A stretch of 64,000 nt of DNA from Candidatus Methylobacter oryzae (GCF_003994235.2 NZ_RYFG02000026.1:55458-119457); one strand, 5' to 3'. Counted from the first letter of the stretch, positions 52,667 through 62,744 are shown. Numbers and translations: made by a program. The notes: generated from the sequence alone by a model not told the origin.

Positions 52667-53414
52667 CCGACTGAAAGAAGATATTGCCTGCGTTTTTGAT
52701 CGCGACCCGGCAGCACAATCTGTCTTTGAAGTAATTACCACCTACCCTGGCTTTCATGCAATCCTCATTCACCGGCTCAGCCATATTTGCTGGACGGCAG
52801 GATTCAGATGGCTGGCCCGTTTTATTGCCCATACCGGCCGTTGGCTGACCGGCATTGAAATTCACCCCGGCGCCGTCATTGGCCGACGCTTTTTCATCGA
52901 CCACGGCATGGGCGTGGTGATCGGCGAGACAGCGGTGATCGGCGACGATTGCACGTTGTATCACGGCGTGACTTTAGGCGGGACCAGCTGGGATAAAGGC
53001 AAGCGCCACCCAACCCTGCATAACGGCGTGGTAATAGGTGCGGGAGCAAAAGTTTTAGGCCCTATCGATATCGGTGAGAATGCCCGCGTGGGTTCAAACT
53101 CGGTCGTTTTAAAACCGGTGCCCGCCGGTGCGACCGTAGTTGGCATTCCCGGCCATATCGTCGATCCGAAAAGCAAAGCCGCCGCTGCAGAACGCGACAA
53201 GATTGCCTACAAGATGGGGTTTCATGCTTATGGCGCAACCACCGACATGCCCGATCCGATCGCCTACGCGATTAATCACATGCTGGATCATATCCATGCG
53301 ATGGATAGGCAGATTGAAACTATGCAAAAAGCGCTTAACGACGCCGGCATAAAGTATACGGAATCCCCTATCTCAAAACTGGACGGCTGCGAAATTGAGG
53401 ATAGTTACGAATAA
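52659..53414 (+). CDS. cysE: Serine O-acetyltransferase
   Basis: A 251-residue enzyme making O-acetylserine for cysteine synthesis. The left-handed beta-helix hexapeptides are clear, with the catalytic [19 protein letters not shown] stretch and [10 protein letters not shown]. The ATG at 52659 follows GAGGA. It overlaps trmJ and sits upstream of the iscR-iscS-iscA genes: cysteine supply next to the cluster-assembly genes that consume it. Confidence 0.95.
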   Translation: MFNRLKEDIACVFDRDPAAQSVFEVITTYPGFHAILIHRLSHICWTAGFRWLARFIAHTGRWLTGIEIHPGAVIGRRFFIDHGMGVVIGETAVIGDDCTLYHGVTLGGTSWDKGKRHPTLHNGVVIGAGAKVLGPIDIGENARVGSNSVVLKPVPAGATVVGIPGHIVDPKSKAAAAERDKIAYKMGFHAYGATTDMPDPIAYAINHMLDHIHAMDRQIETMQKALNDAGIKYTESPISKLDGCEIEDSYE

Positions 53415-53480
53415 CGCCGGAAACCTCTATAAAGAAAAATAGCCTCGTTTGAATAAAAACCTGCATCCATTAAGGGTTTA

Positions 53481-53512
53481 ATAGTTGACTATTTTGCTAG
53501 GTTAAGTATAGT
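53481..53512 (+). promoter_or_regulatory. iscR promoter with type 1 IscR-like site
   Basis: The -35 TTGACT at 53485-53490 and the -10 TATAGT at 53507-53512 are 16 bp apart. The promoter overlaps ATAGTTGACTATTTTGCTAGG (53481-53501), which resembles the type 1 IscR site (E. coli iscR: ATAGTTGACCAATTTACTCG). Autorepression by the [2Fe-2S] form of IscR is therefore likely. Confidence 0.65.
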
Positions 53513-53521
53513 AACACTATC

Positions 53522-53579
53522 TTATACCCAAAGGGCATAAGTTTCGTTTGAGCGGACGAGCCGCTCAACTCAGCTTTAA
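53522..53579 (-). repeat. Palindromic repeat family P, copy 6 (iscR 5' leader)
   Basis: It carries a perfect TTGAGCGG, ACGAG, CCGCTCAA palindrome and a CCCAAAGGGC mini-hairpin. It lies between the predicted iscR promoter and the start codon, so the leader of the isc mRNA should contain it. It is 107 bp downstream of the cysE stop. Confidence 0.85.
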
Positions 53580-53602
53580 CGGTATTTATAGAGGACATTA
53601 CT

Positions 53603-54076
53603 GTGCGCTTAACAACTAAAGGCCGCTATGCGGTTACTGCAATGCTGGATTTGGCTTTTCACAGTCAGACCACGCCGGTAACCCTGACCGATATCGCGGC
53701 TCGCCAAACCATTTCCTTATCTTATTTGGAGCAACTATTTGCCCGGTTACGCCGTGCAGGTATGGTAAAAGGCGTGCGAGGCCCCGGCGGCGGTTACAAA
53801 CTGTGCCGTAAAGCCAGCGATATCAATATCGCCGATATTATCGCTGCCGTCAACGAACCGCTTGATTCAACCAAATGCCGCGGAGAAGCCAATTGCCAAA
53901 AAGATCAGGCTTGTTTGACCCATGATCTGTGGATGGGCTTGAGTGAGCAGATCAAAGATTATTTGAAGGGCATTTCTTTAGCCGACCTGTTAGAAAGAAA
54001 CCAAGTTCAGGAGGTTGCGATGAGACAGCATCACGATGCACAACAAGCCATTGAAATTTATCGCCATCCAGACTAG
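53603..54076 (+). CDS. iscR: Iron-sulfur cluster regulator IscR
   Basis: A 157-residue Rrf2-family regulator of Fe-S biogenesis. The winged helix begins MRLTTKGRYAVTAMLDLA. The three cluster cysteines are in CRGEANCQKDQACLTHDLW near residue 92. The start is a GTG at 53603 with GAGGA upstream. It is followed by iscS after 12 bp. Confidence 0.95.
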   Translation: MRLTTKGRYAVTAMLDLAFHSQTTPVTLTDIAARQTISLSYLEQLFARLRRAGMVKGVRGPGGGYKLCRKASDINIADIIAAVNEPLDSTKCRGEANCQKDQACLTHDLWMGLSEQIKDYLKGISLADLLERNQVQEVAMRQHHDAQQAIEIYRHPD

Positions 54077-54088
54077 CACCCGGTTTGA

Positions 54089-55198
54089 ATGATCTATTTT
54101 GATCATAATGCAACCACGCCGATAGACGATCGCGTCCTGGACGCGATGCTCCCGTTTCTAAAAACATTTTACGGCAATCCTTCCAGCCTATATCGTCACG
54201 GCAGAGTCGCCGCCAGCGCCGTAAATGCAGCTCGCGAGCAGCTTGCGGCACTGCTTGGCGTTCAGCCGGGGCAAATTGTTTTTACCAGCGGCGGCACGGA
54301 AGCCAATAATTTGGCATTGGCAACGCTCGCCCCTCGGGCGGGGCTTGCCGTATCGGCCATTGAGCATCCTTCTGTTATCGAACCGGCCCTGCATTTAAAA
54401 ATTCAGGAGCATGAGCTTACACTACTTGATGTCGATACCAACGGCTTAATCACGCAAGATGCGATCGACAGGGTTATTCAGTTAAAACCCGGACTGGTTT
54501 CGATCATGCTAGCCAACAATGAAACCGGCGTAATCCAAAATATTGCTCACTATGCCGACCGGCTAAAAGCGCACGACATCAAAATTCATACCGACGCCGT
54601 GCAAGCGCTGGGTAAAATCCCGGTAGTTTTCAGCGAGCTCGGCGTCGATTTGATGTCGCTGTCCAGCCACAAAATCTACGGCCCGAAAGGTTGCGGCGCG
54701 CTGGTATTCGACAAATCCGTGGAAATCAAACCTGTTTTACTGGGCGGCGGACAAGAACAAGGATTTAGGGCCGGAACCGAAAATGTCGCTGCAATCGTTG
54801 GCTTTGGCATGGCGACGGAACTCGCCAAAACCGAGCTTGCCGAACGCCGCGCACACCTGCTAAACCTTAGAAAACAATTAGAGCATGGCTTAAGCGCTAT
54901 TCCCGGCCTGACTATTTTTTCCGGGCAAGCGGAACGTTTACCGAATACCGTGCAGATGGGCGTTGACGGCATTGACGGCGAAATGCTGCTGATGCAACTG
55001 GATCAGAAAAATATCGCGGTTTCCAGCGGCTCAGCCTGCGCCAGCGGACAGCGAGAACCCAGTCCGGTCTTGGCCGCGATGGGAATTAGCCCTCGTAAGG
55101 CAAAAAGTGCAATTCGCATCAGCTTGGGAAAAGCCAACACCGAAACTGAAATTTCAGAATTTATTAAACAATTAAAATCCTTAATCGAAAAAGGATAA
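54089..55198 (+). CDS. iscS: Cysteine desulfurase, IscS/NifS type
   Basis: A 369-residue PLP enzyme that takes sulfur from cysteine. The PLP lysine is in LSSHKIYGPKG and the catalytic Cys is in SSGSACASGQREPS. At 369 residues it is shorter than E. coli IscS (404 aa), closer to NifS-like desulfurases; the C-terminal IscU-contact tail is missing. No iscU gene follows, so the sulfur acceptor is unclear. The ATG begins 13 bp after iscR. Confidence 0.9.
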   Translation: MIYFDHNATTPIDDRVLDAMLPFLKTFYGNPSSLYRHGRVAASAVNAAREQLAALLGVQPGQIVFTSGGTEANNLALATLAPRAGLAVSAIEHPSVIEPALHLKIQEHELTLLDVDTNGLITQDAIDRVIQLKPGLVSIMLANNETGVIQNIAHYADRLKAHDIKIHTDAVQALGKIPVVFSELGVDLMSLSSHKIYGPKGCGALVFDKSVEIKPVLLGGGQEQGFRAGTENVAAIVGFGMATELAKTELAERRAHLLNLRKQLEHGLSAIPGLTIFSGQAERLPNTVQMGVDGIDGEMLLMQLDQKNIAVSSGSACASGQREPSPVLAAMGISPRKAKSAIRISLGKANTETEISEFIKQLKSLIEKG

Positions 55199-55208
55199 AG
55201 AGGTCATT

Positions 55209-55532
55209 ATGTCTGTATCGTTAACCGAAAGCGCCGCCCGGCAAATCAAAAAACAACTGGAAAAGCGCGGCAAAGGCCTGGGCTTGAAGCTCGGGGTAAA
55301 ACAATCAGGCTGCTCCGGATATGCATACACAATCGATTATGCCGACGCTTTAAATGAAGGCGATGCGGTATTTGAAAATTTCGACGTCAAAGTCATCGTG
55401 GCCGCAAACGACCTGCAATATATCGACGGCATAGAACTGGATTACCGCCGGGAAGGCATTAACGAAGCTTTCCAGTTCAACAATCCGAATGCCAAAGGCA
55501 CCTGCGGCTGCGGCGAGAGCTTTTCTGTTTGA
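55209..55532 (+). CDS. iscA: Iron-sulfur cluster assembly A-type carrier IscA
   Basis: A 107-residue A-type carrier. The three cluster cysteines are present: VKQSGCSGYAY and GTCGCGESF. It passes Fe-S clusters to apo-enzymes. It ends the iscR-iscS-iscA group; hscBA, fdx and iscU are absent from the window. An ErpA role cannot be excluded. Confidence 0.92.
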   Translation: MSVSLTESAARQIKKQLEKRGKGLGLKLGVKQSGCSGYAYTIDYADALNEGDAVFENFDVKVIVAANDLQYIDGIELDYRREGINEAFQFNNPNAKGTCGCGESFSV

Positions 55533-55534
55533 TA

Positions 55535-55643
55535 TGGAACACGGACTAGACGGATAAACACGGACTAAAAGCATATGACAACCAACTGGCGCCACTTTTA
55601 GAAATCCGTTTAAATCAGTCTAATCCGCATCATCCGCGTGCCG
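55535..55643. repeat. Inverted repeat family H, copy 2
   Basis: The left arm ACGGACTAGACGGATAAACA and the right arm, which holds AATCCGTTTAAATCAGTC followed by TAATCCGCATCATCCGCG, form a long imperfect hairpin between the convergent iscA and rsmA genes. The right arm is the reverse complement of the left arm of copy 1. It may serve both genes as a terminator. Confidence 0.7.
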
Positions 55644-55654
55644 TCTTCTTGCGG

Positions 55655-56434
55655 TTAATCTTGCAGCAGATTACTTAACCGCGCAAATTCAGCCAGCGAT
55701 ATGCTTTCAGCCCTTAGTGTTGGATCAATTCCCAAAGCGGCAATTGCTTCCTCTTCAATCAATTTTTTCAGCGAATTTCGCAACGTTTTACGACGCTGTG
55801 AAAACGCCTGAGTCACAACCCGGTTAAGCTTGACCACGTTATCCACCATAACGGGCGGCTGAAGATGCGGAATTAACCTGACGATAGCCGACATCACCTG
55901 CGGCGCCGGGTCGAAACTTTCCGGCGGCACATCGAATAACAGCTCGGTTGAGCAATAATATTGCATCATTACGCTTAACCTGCCGTACTTTTTGCTGCCG
56001 GGAACCGCGCAAATCCGGTCAACGACCTCCTTTTGCAACATGAAGTGCATGTCTTCAATGCAATAAGCGTTATCCAGCAAGTGAAACATCAACGGCGTCG
56101 AAATGTTATAAGGCAGATTACCGATAACGCGCAGTTTCCGCCCCTCGCCAGCCAGCGATGAAAAATCAAACCTCAACGCATCCGCGCTGTGAATTTGCAG
56201 ATCGGGGTATTGCTTGAATTTTTCCCTCAGCAAAACCACCAAATCCCGGTCAAGCTCAACCACGTCAAGCCGCACGTTCTCTTTTAACAACGGCTCGGTC
56301 AACGCGCCCTGCCCCGGCCCAATTTCAACCCAGTGCTGACCGGACGCGGCCTGAATGCTGGAGATTATATTTTGAATAATATTGTGGTCATGGAGAAAAT
56401 TCTGACCGAAACGCTTGCGCGGAGTATGTGCCAT
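55655..56434 (-). CDS. rsmA: 16S rRNA dimethyladenosine transferase
   Basis: A 259-residue methylase that dimethylates two adenines near the 3' end of 16S rRNA. The SAM motif EIGPGQGALTEPLL and the active-site VIGNLPYNISTPL are both clear. It follows pdxA with no gap, as in E. coli and many relatives. Confidence 0.97.
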   Translation of the reverse strand: MAHTPRKRFGQNFLHDHNIIQNIISSIQAASGQHWVEIGPGQGALTEPLLKENVRLDVVELDRDLVVLLREKFKQYPDLQIHSADALRFDFSSLAGEGRKLRVIGNLPYNISTPLMFHLLDNAYCIEDMHFMLQKEVVDRICAVPGSKKYGRLSVMMQYYCSTELLFDVPPESFDPAPQVMSAIVRLIPHLQPPVMVDNVVKLNRVVTQAFSQRRKTLRNSLKKLIEEEAIAALGIDPTLRAESISLAEFARLSNLLQD

Positions 56435-57424
56435 TTATTGTGCAGCCATTGTTAATGCGGTTTGCAATGCAAACTGTAAACTACCTAAATCCGCCTTGCC
56501 GCTACCGGCAAGATCCAAAGCCGTACCGTGATCAACCGAAGTTCGAATAATTGGCAATCCCAGCGTAATGTTGACGGCTTGTCCAAAACCCATATGTTTA
56601 AGCACCGGCAAGCCCTGATCGTGATACATCGCCAATACCGCATCCGCGGTAGCCAAGTATTTGTCTGTGAACAGCGTATCCGCCGGCAACGGGCCTTGCA
56701 AAATCACGCCCTGCTTGCGAAAACTGTCGAGCACCGGCTCGATAATATCGATTTCTTCTTTACCCAAATGACCGTTTTCACCGGCATGAGGATTAAGCCC
56801 GCACACAAGTATTTTCGGATGGGCAATGCCGAAGCGGGAACGCAAATCATGATCCAGAATTCGAATAACCGTCCGTAAACGGGTATGAGTAATGGCCCGG
56901 CTGACCTCCGACAGCGGCAGATGCGTAGTCGCCAGCGCCACACGCAAACCCGGCGTTGCCAACATCATTACCGGATGCCCTCCGGTAATGCCCGCGATAA
57001 ACTCGGTATGTCCGCTAAAAGACAGGCCTGAATCGTTAATAATGCCTTTATGGACAGGTCCGGTAACCATCGCATCGAAAACCGCATCCATACAGCCTTT
57101 GGTCGCTTTAGTGATGGTTTTTAACACATAGCGGCTATTGGCCGAGTTCAGCTTTCCAGATTGAACCGGCTCTGCCAGCTCCACCGGTAATATCGTCACA
57201 CATCCGGCAACCTGGGCGTTGGCAGGCAACGCGCCGTCAAACTCTCTAAATTGAATCGGCAAACCCAATTGAACTGCGCGCTGTTCCAATAATTGCTGAC
57301 TGGCTATCACGACGATCTCGCAAGGCAAGTCCCGCTGTGCAAGCTGGACACAAAGATCGGGACCTATGCCTGCGGGTTCTCCGGGCGTTAATGCAATACG
57401 AGGTACGGGTAGCCTGTTGGTCAT
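56435..57424 (-). CDS. pdxA: 4-hydroxythreonine-4-phosphate dehydrogenase
   Basis: A 329-residue oxidoreductase of pyridoxal phosphate synthesis. The conserved [14 protein letters not shown] start and the metal-binding [16 protein letters not shown] segment are present. It is directly upstream of rsmA. Confidence 0.97.
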   Translation of the reverse strand: MTNRLPVPRIALTPGEPAGIGPDLCVQLAQRDLPCEIVVIASQQLLEQRAVQLGLPIQFREFDGALPANAQVAGCVTILPVELAEPVQSGKLNSANSRYVLKTITKATKGCMDAVFDAMVTGPVHKGIINDSGLSFSGHTEFIAGITGGHPVMMLATPGLRVALATTHLPLSEVSRAITHTRLRTVIRILDHDLRSRFGIAHPKILVCGLNPHAGENGHLGKEEIDIIEPVLDSFRKQGVILQGPLPADTLFTDKYLATADAVLAMYHDQGLPVLKHMGFGQAVNITLGLPIIRTSVDHGTALDLAGSGKADLGSLQFALQTALTMAAQ

Positions 57425-57645
57425 TTAGAAATTGAGATAAAAAGACAATTTTACCGTATAACTCCGGTGATTATCTTAAATAATGATATTCACGGCTTAG
57501 CGGCAAACATCAAAGCTACGCGAACAAAAAGCAGTCGGGATATTAAATAAGCGATACGGAGGCGTTCCGACATTCAAAATATTGACCGGACAAGCTCAGA
57601 ACTATTAGATGGGTTTTATACCGGCAGAAAATGTTGCCGTAAGGA

Positions 57646-57722
57646 TGGCGGAGCGGACGGGGCTCGAACCCGCGACCACCGGCGTGACAGGCCGGTATTC
57701 TAACCAACTGAACTACCGCTCC
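57646..57722 (-). tRNA. tRNA-Asp (GTC)
   Basis: Minus-strand 77-nt cloverleaf: acceptor GGAGCGG pairs with CCGCTCC, anticodon loop CTGTCAC with anticodon GTC, T arm GCGGGTTCGAGCCCCG, and a templated CCA end. The gap on either side has no other tRNA, so it is a single-gene unit. Confidence 0.97.
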
Positions 57723-57738
57723 GCAGTTCGAGCTGCAT

Positions 57739-57766
57739 ATTTTATAAAATCATATTATTCTGTCAA
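57739..57766 (-). promoter_or_regulatory. Sigma-70 promoter of tRNA-Asp
   Basis: Minus strand: -35 TTGACA at 57761-57766 (perfect), 16-bp spacer, -10 TAAAAT at 57739-57744. The start would fall about 8 bp before the mature tRNA 5' end at 57722. Confidence 0.75.
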
Positions 57767-57958
57767 GAATAAATATGACTTAACTTTACTTTTTTACCGC
57801 AACACCGGCAGCTAATAAAAAAATCACTTTTAAAATCAAAATTATAGAAAATAATCCACTATCCAATGCCATGTTAAATAAAGACCCGTTAATATCCTGA
57901 AATTCGCGATTGCCGTCTTGTTCATATGAAAGCTCAAGCAATGTTAACTATTTTTTAT

Positions 57959-58933
57959 TTATCGTAATTGCGCTTTCAGGTCTTCCGCCAAGCCTTTTAC
58001 TTCACCCAGAGTAATAATAACCAGCCGCCCAACGCCGTCATCAGTAGCTCTGACCGGCAGCCGCATCGCCGGATAAAGCTTTCCGGCCACTCCCTGCACC
58101 AGCAACGGCTCGTTTTGCCCAGGCGTATAAACCATGCCTTTTAAGCGGACCAGTTGTTTTGAATAATCGGCAATCAGGTATTCCAACATTTTGTATAGCC
58201 GGTCCGAAGACAGCGGGTGCTCAAACTGCAAAGTGAAGCTGTTAAATCGATGACCGGGTAAATCAGGCAACTCAGCGTCTCGCAGCCGCCGGATTTTTTT
58301 CGGAACATTGAGCAGAACATCGGGATCAAGCTCGCCTTGCACAGCGGTCAGCCGGATTGCGGCAGGAGCCAAAGCCGTCAATCGCGCATCCAGATTTGCA
58401 ATAACTTCGGCTGTTGCCAAATCGGTCTGCGTCATTACCAGCGTGTCCGCCCAAGCAATTTGCGCCAGGGCTTCAGGAAAACGGTCGCAATGATCAGAGC
58501 CCATGCCCGCTGAAACCGTGACAATCACGCCTTGCAAACCATAACGCGCAGCCAGCCAGCGTTCCCTTAACAAAATGTCCAGCACCGGTTCGGGATTGGC
58601 AATGCCGCTGGTTTCGATGATCACACGCTCGAAAGCCCTATCACCGGACTCCCAAGCCATGCGTAGATTTTTAAGCAACGGCGTTAACGAACCTCGCACT
58701 TGGCAGCATAAGCAGCCGCCAACCAAAGTGGATAACGGCACTTTATGCTCGCGCAACAATTGTTGGTCGATAGGTGTAGCACCGAATTCATTGATGATAA
58801 CGGCAGATTTGGGAGCATGCTTCAATAAACGGTTCAACAAAGTCGTTTTTCCGCTGCCAAGAAAACCGCTGATGATATAGACGGGAATCCGCTCAATGAC
58901 TTTAGCGGACGGGGGCAATTGGTAACGATTCAT
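57959..58933 (-). CDS. COG0523-family GTPase (CobW/ZNG1-like metallochaperone)
   Basis: A 324-residue P-loop GTPase. Walker A is SGFLGSGKTTLLNRLL, followed by the zinc-binding CxCC motif (VGGCLCCQVRG) and the family's IIETSGIANPEP. Such proteins deliver metal, often zinc, to target enzymes or to cobalamin synthesis. The C-terminal half (from about residue 230) is a CobW_C-like domain. The ATG at 58933 (MNRYQLPPS) is preferred over an upstream start at 59038. No zinc-uptake regulator site was recognised upstream. Confidence 0.92.
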   Translation of the reverse strand: MNRYQLPPSAKVIERIPVYIISGFLGSGKTTLLNRLLKHAPKSAVIINEFGATPIDQQLLREHKVPLSTLVGGCLCCQVRGSLTPLLKNLRMAWESGDRAFERVIIETSGIANPEPVLDILLRERWLAARYGLQGVIVTVSAGMGSDHCDRFPEALAQIAWADTLVMTQTDLATAEVIANLDARLTALAPAAIRLTAVQGELDPDVLLNVPKKIRRLRDAELPDLPGHRFNSFTLQFEHPLSSDRLYKMLEYLIADYSKQLVRLKGMVYTPGQNEPLLVQGVAGKLYPAMRLPVRATDDGVGRLVIITLGEVKGLAEDLKAQLR

Positions 58934-59087
58934 ATTGGTTATTCGGAAAAAGGTCATATAAATGGCTTTGTTTCTTCCTCGCCAAAAAGCAAGGAAGAAA
59001 CTTTGGCGTACTATGCCTGCTATAATACAAACACTCAATCCCGCAACTCGCTAATTCAGGCGGGACCTAATACATAGAGCAGCCACA

Positions 59088-60620
59088 ATGAATATCGAAC
59101 TCTTGATCAACCTCGCAGTGCAGTTTTTGGGAACCGCAGCCGCATTATTCCTCGCCTACCGGTCATTCCAAAAACGCCGGATTCAGCTAGGCGACGAACC
59201 GACGCTCCCCGAATACTTTAGCCGCCGAAGCACCTACTGGATTGGAACCGCATCGTACTGCCTATTTATAGCCTCGCTTTATTGTCTGCTGACTTGGCAA
59301 TGGCTGCCGTTGGAACCGCTGATCACGCTAATCGTAAAAAGCCTGCGCTCAGGGGAACTGGTGAATCTTCTGAATGGCTTGGACGGGAAAACCCTAATCC
59401 CGTTGATTGTCGCCGGGCTATTTCTTTTTTTGATCGCGTGGGAAAACAAATTCAATCCTTTGCTGATATTGCGAGACAGCCTTCATGACGCTTTCGCAAT
59501 CCCGACCAAGGCGGTAGAGATCTATAACGCGCTGATTAGCTCGCGTTTATCGGCAGTCGACGATAGCCTGAAAGCGCAAATCAATAATCGCCTGCTGGTG
59601 CCGAGCATCGACCCCGGCGATTTCGAAAAATCCAGCACCACGGTCGAATACAAATGGGCTCATAATTGTTTGCTGTTCGACCGGATACAGAACTACGCTG
59701 ATCAACAATCCTATCGCCGTTTTTTCAACGAACCCTCTTTAAAATGGGGCGAAATCTGCATTTCCTATAATGCGATGTCGGAAAAAGTGGCCGTCTGGAA
59801 AGAAGCGGAACCGCACTATACCAAGACAGTCAAACTGCTAAAGGAACTGGACCACCTGACCGGTTTACTGTGCCGCCTGCTCGCCTCACTGGTCGTATTC
59901 GGCAGCGCAAGCGAGAACGAGATATGGGCAACCGTAAAGCAGCTCGGCGGCAACATCAATGAGGCTCGCCTGAAACACACCTATAAATACATCCTGCTAT
60001 TCACCGCCGCCACCGCTGTCGGCATCATGGTCGGCCGGGAAATTTCGGTCTCACTGCACAATGCGTTCCTGTTTCCCGATCAGCCACTGGCGCATTTCGA
60101 TTATGCAACATTGCGCTGGATCGCCTACGCTATCCTGATCTATGTGCTGCCGATAGCGCTGGTCTTTGTTTCGCGGACATTCACGTTCAGGCACCAACGC
60201 CAGCAATCCGACCGTTATTACGGCTTTTACATGACAATGATGATCATGGGCTTCATTGTCAGCACCGGCGCCTCGGCACTGATCCTTGAGCTGACTTACT
60301 ACAAAGAGCATTTCAATTTTCTGCAAAGCTTCATACAACATATGCGCTGGGGCATTCTGCCGGCGCTGATGTGCGGCTTTGTCGCTTACCGCATGGACAC
60401 GCCGGTCAATGAATCGGAAGCTCTAGGTAAACTGGTCGCAGCCGCCGTATTACGTTTCATTAGCTGGGGATTGGTTGCCGTGATTATCATGCTTTACGCG
60501 ACCGGAGACATGAGTATTCAGGAAGCGAATCTGCGTTTCACGCTGGTCAGCACGGCTTTCTTTATGGTCGGATTGTTGGGAGCGTCGGCCAGTTTCAAAA
60601 CTGCGAGACAAAATGACTAG
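59088..60620 (+). CDS. Multi-span membrane protein of unknown function
   Basis: A 510-residue protein with an estimated 8-9 membrane spans: three in the first 135 residues, and five or six in the last 220 (for example LLFTAATAVGIMVG, then VVAVIIMLYATG). A soluble domain of about 150 residues lies between (residues ~140-300), with conserved-looking LNNRLL, YKWAHNCLLF and KWGEICISY. No known motif was found. It is divergent from the COG0523 gene by 154 bp, sharing a control region with it. Confidence 0.8.
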   Translation: MNIELLINLAVQFLGTAAALFLAYRSFQKRRIQLGDEPTLPEYFSRRSTYWIGTASYCLFIASLYCLLTWQWLPLEPLITLIVKSLRSGELVNLLNGLDGKTLIPLIVAGLFLFLIAWENKFNPLLILRDSLHDAFAIPTKAVEIYNALISSRLSAVDDSLKAQINNRLLVPSIDPGDFEKSSTTVEYKWAHNCLLFDRIQNYADQQSYRRFFNEPSLKWGEICISYNAMSEKVAVWKEAEPHYTKTVKLLKELDHLTGLLCRLLASLVVFGSASENEIWATVKQLGGNINEARLKHTYKYILLFTAATAVGIMVGREISVSLHNAFLFPDQPLAHFDYATLRWIAYAILIYVLPIALVFVSRTFTFRHQRQQSDRYYGFYMTMMIMGFIVSTGASALILELTYYKEHFNFLQSFIQHMRWGILPALMCGFVAYRMDTPVNESEALGKLVAAAVLRFISWGLVAVIIMLYATGDMSIQEANLRFTLVSTAFFMVGLLGASASFKTARQND

Positions 60621-60676
60621 CGATTCCAGCCCGTGTAATTAAATTCCGGAAAAGAGTTCGCCGATAGAGCGTAAAC

Positions 60677-60701
60677 GTCGGGCATAAACAGTATGCCCGA
60701 C
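60677..60701. terminator. Perfect 10-bp hairpin between convergent genes
   Basis: GTCGGGCATA, AACAG, TATGCCCGAC. It sits between the 510-residue membrane protein gene and the chemoreceptor gene, 57 bp after the first and 62 bp after the second. It probably ends both transcripts, though U-tracts are short. Confidence 0.6.
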
Positions 60702-60762
60702 TTAACAAGCTATCGACAACAACTCCAAATTTCTCTACAGGTATAGCGTTATTACCCGTATC

Positions 60763-62739
60763 TTATTGATTAGTTCCCGTTCTGAAATGAGCCATCTCTG
60801 CCGCCAAATGGTCTGTTTGCGATTCCAAAGACTCCGCTGTCGCCGCAACTTGTTCAACTAACGCCGCATTTTGCTGCGTCGCTTCGTCAATTGATGAAAT
60901 AGCTTGCCCAATCTGTGTAATTCCCGAACTTTGCTCGGTCGATGCTCCGGCAATTTCACCGATAATCGCCGTCACGTTTCGAATGGCGCGCACGATGTCT
61001 TGCATGGTTTGACCGGCTTCAGCGACTTGCCTGCTACCTCCTGCAACCCGCTCTACCGAATCATCGATTAAGTGTTTAATTTCACCGGCCGCATTTGCCG
61101 CACGCTGTGCCAAGTCACGAACTTCGGTTGCCACAACCGCGAAACCTTTACCTTGCTCGCCGGCTCGCGCCGCCTCAACAGCCGCATTTAACGCTAAGAT
61201 ATTGGTTTGAAAGGCGATATCGTCAATCACCGAAATAATATCGACAATACGTAACGACGATTCATTGATATTTTCCATCGTACGAACGACGTCTTGGACA
61301 ACTGCAACCCCTTTATTCGCAATTTCAGTCGCCCCCAAGGCTAATTCATTTGCCTGCTTTGCATTTTTGCTGTTGTGCTCCACTGTTGAAGTTAATTCGT
61401 GCATAGTTGCCGCTGTTTGTTCTATGCTCGAAGCCTGTTCTTCGGTGCGATGCGACAAGTCATTATTTCCCGCTGAAATTTCTTTGGAAGCAGCGTCGAT
61501 TGTATCCACGGAGTCTTTAATCTCGTTAATAAGCGATTTAAGATTTTCTGCCGTGCTATTCATACCGTTAGTAACTTTACCAAAGGTACCCGGATATTTT
61601 TTTTCAATGACCTGTGTTAAATCGCCTTGGGCCAGCGCATTTGACAGCCGTTCAATATCCGTAAAACCGCTAGCGCAGGTTTCAATCAATATATTTAACG
61701 AGTTAATCATGTCTTTGAAGACGTAACCAAATTTCCCGGCATTGCCGCGTTTAGAAAAATCCCCTGCCGCCACGGCATTGACCAGCGCGTTAATTTCATC
61801 ACTGATACTTAATAATGTTTTTTTAACGTTATCGACAGCTTCGGTAATTTTAGCTTTTTCATTGGGCAATTTTTCTATGTCAACAGAAAAATCACCTTTC
61901 GAATAACGAGTAATTACGTCAACCACCTGCATTTTTACCGCAATGTGCGTATCAACTAAGCTGTTAATTTCATTCGCAATTTTCCCATAAACGCCCGATA
62001 ATTCAGTGATGTCAATTCGCTCGCTGATAAAACCCTGTGCGTGTCTTTCAGCTAAGTTTTGCTGAGCAAGCATGAAATTATTAAGCGTGTTTTGGATACG
62101 CTCCATTGAATGTAAAAGCACGCTAACAAAATCTTCATCTTCTTCGATAATTTTCTGGCTTAAATCACCGTCGGCAATCCGTTCCGCAATCTCTGCCAGC
62201 ACTGCCAGATGTATTAATTCTTTTTTAAATTGCAAACACAAAAAGACCAAAATCACCGATTCAAACACCACAAATGCAGCGTGAAGAATCACGATACCGA
62301 AGTTGGCGCCGTCTCTAAATACCCAAATGTTGTAATTTGCCGCTTGCAGGAAATTTATAACTAAATGATGTACAGCCACTAACGCCGCGCCGTAAACAAT
62401 GACGCGCCAATCGCGATAGGCCAGCAAAAACGCCAAAACCGCAAAAACGCCAAAGTGCATTTCGATTAAACCGTGACTGGCTTGAATATGAATCGCAACA
62501 TTGAAAACCAGCGCTGTCGCAATTGCCAGGCGCAGTAAAAACGAGCCTGCCGCAACCCGCCAAATTAATAACGGCACGATAAACGCAGGGACGCTGATTA
62601 AAAGCGCCATCAGCAACGCGTCATAAAACCAACCGATACCGATTGAAATGAATAGCAACGCGCCAAGCGTGATAATCATAATTCGATCGACTTGAGTTCG
62701 AATCGGCTTTAATAAAACTTCTTCATTAATTGTTGCCAT
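60763..62739 (-). CDS. Methyl-accepting chemotaxis protein with polytopic membrane sensor
   Basis: A 658-residue chemoreceptor. The N-terminal ~200 residues hold about six membrane spans with conserved histidines ([31 protein letters not shown]), unlike the usual periplasmic ligand domain. Then come several HAMP-like repeats ([13 protein letters not shown], then [12 protein letters not shown]). The signalling tip is [21 protein letters not shown]. It lacks a pentapeptide tether for CheR. The membrane sensor may read a redox or haem state. A short membrane protein is encoded upstream, 5 bp away. Confidence 0.92.
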   Translation of the reverse strand: MATINEEVLLKPIRTQVDRIMIITLGALLFISIGIGWFYDALLMALLISVPAFIVPLLIWRVAAGSFLLRLAIATALVFNVAIHIQASHGLIEMHFGVFAVLAFLLAYRDWRVIVYGAALVAVHHLVINFLQAANYNIWVFRDGANFGIVILHAAFVVFESVILVFLCLQFKKELIHLAVLAEIAERIADGDLSQKIIEEDEDFVSVLLHSMERIQNTLNNFMLAQQNLAERHAQGFISERIDITELSGVYGKIANEINSLVDTHIAVKMQVVDVITRYSKGDFSVDIEKLPNEKAKITEAVDNVKKTLLSISDEINALVNAVAAGDFSKRGNAGKFGYVFKDMINSLNILIETCASGFTDIERLSNALAQGDLTQVIEKKYPGTFGKVTNGMNSTAENLKSLINEIKDSVDTIDAASKEISAGNNDLSHRTEEQASSIEQTAATMHELTSTVEHNSKNAKQANELALGATEIANKGVAVVQDVVRTMENINESSLRIVDIISVIDDIAFQTNILALNAAVEAARAGEQGKGFAVVATEVRDLAQRAANAAGEIKHLIDDSVERVAGGSRQVAEAGQTMQDIVRAIRNVTAIIGEIAGASTEQSSGITQIGQAISSIDEATQQNAALVEQVAATAESLESQTDHLAAEMAHFRTGTNQ

Positions 62740-62744
62740 AAAAG

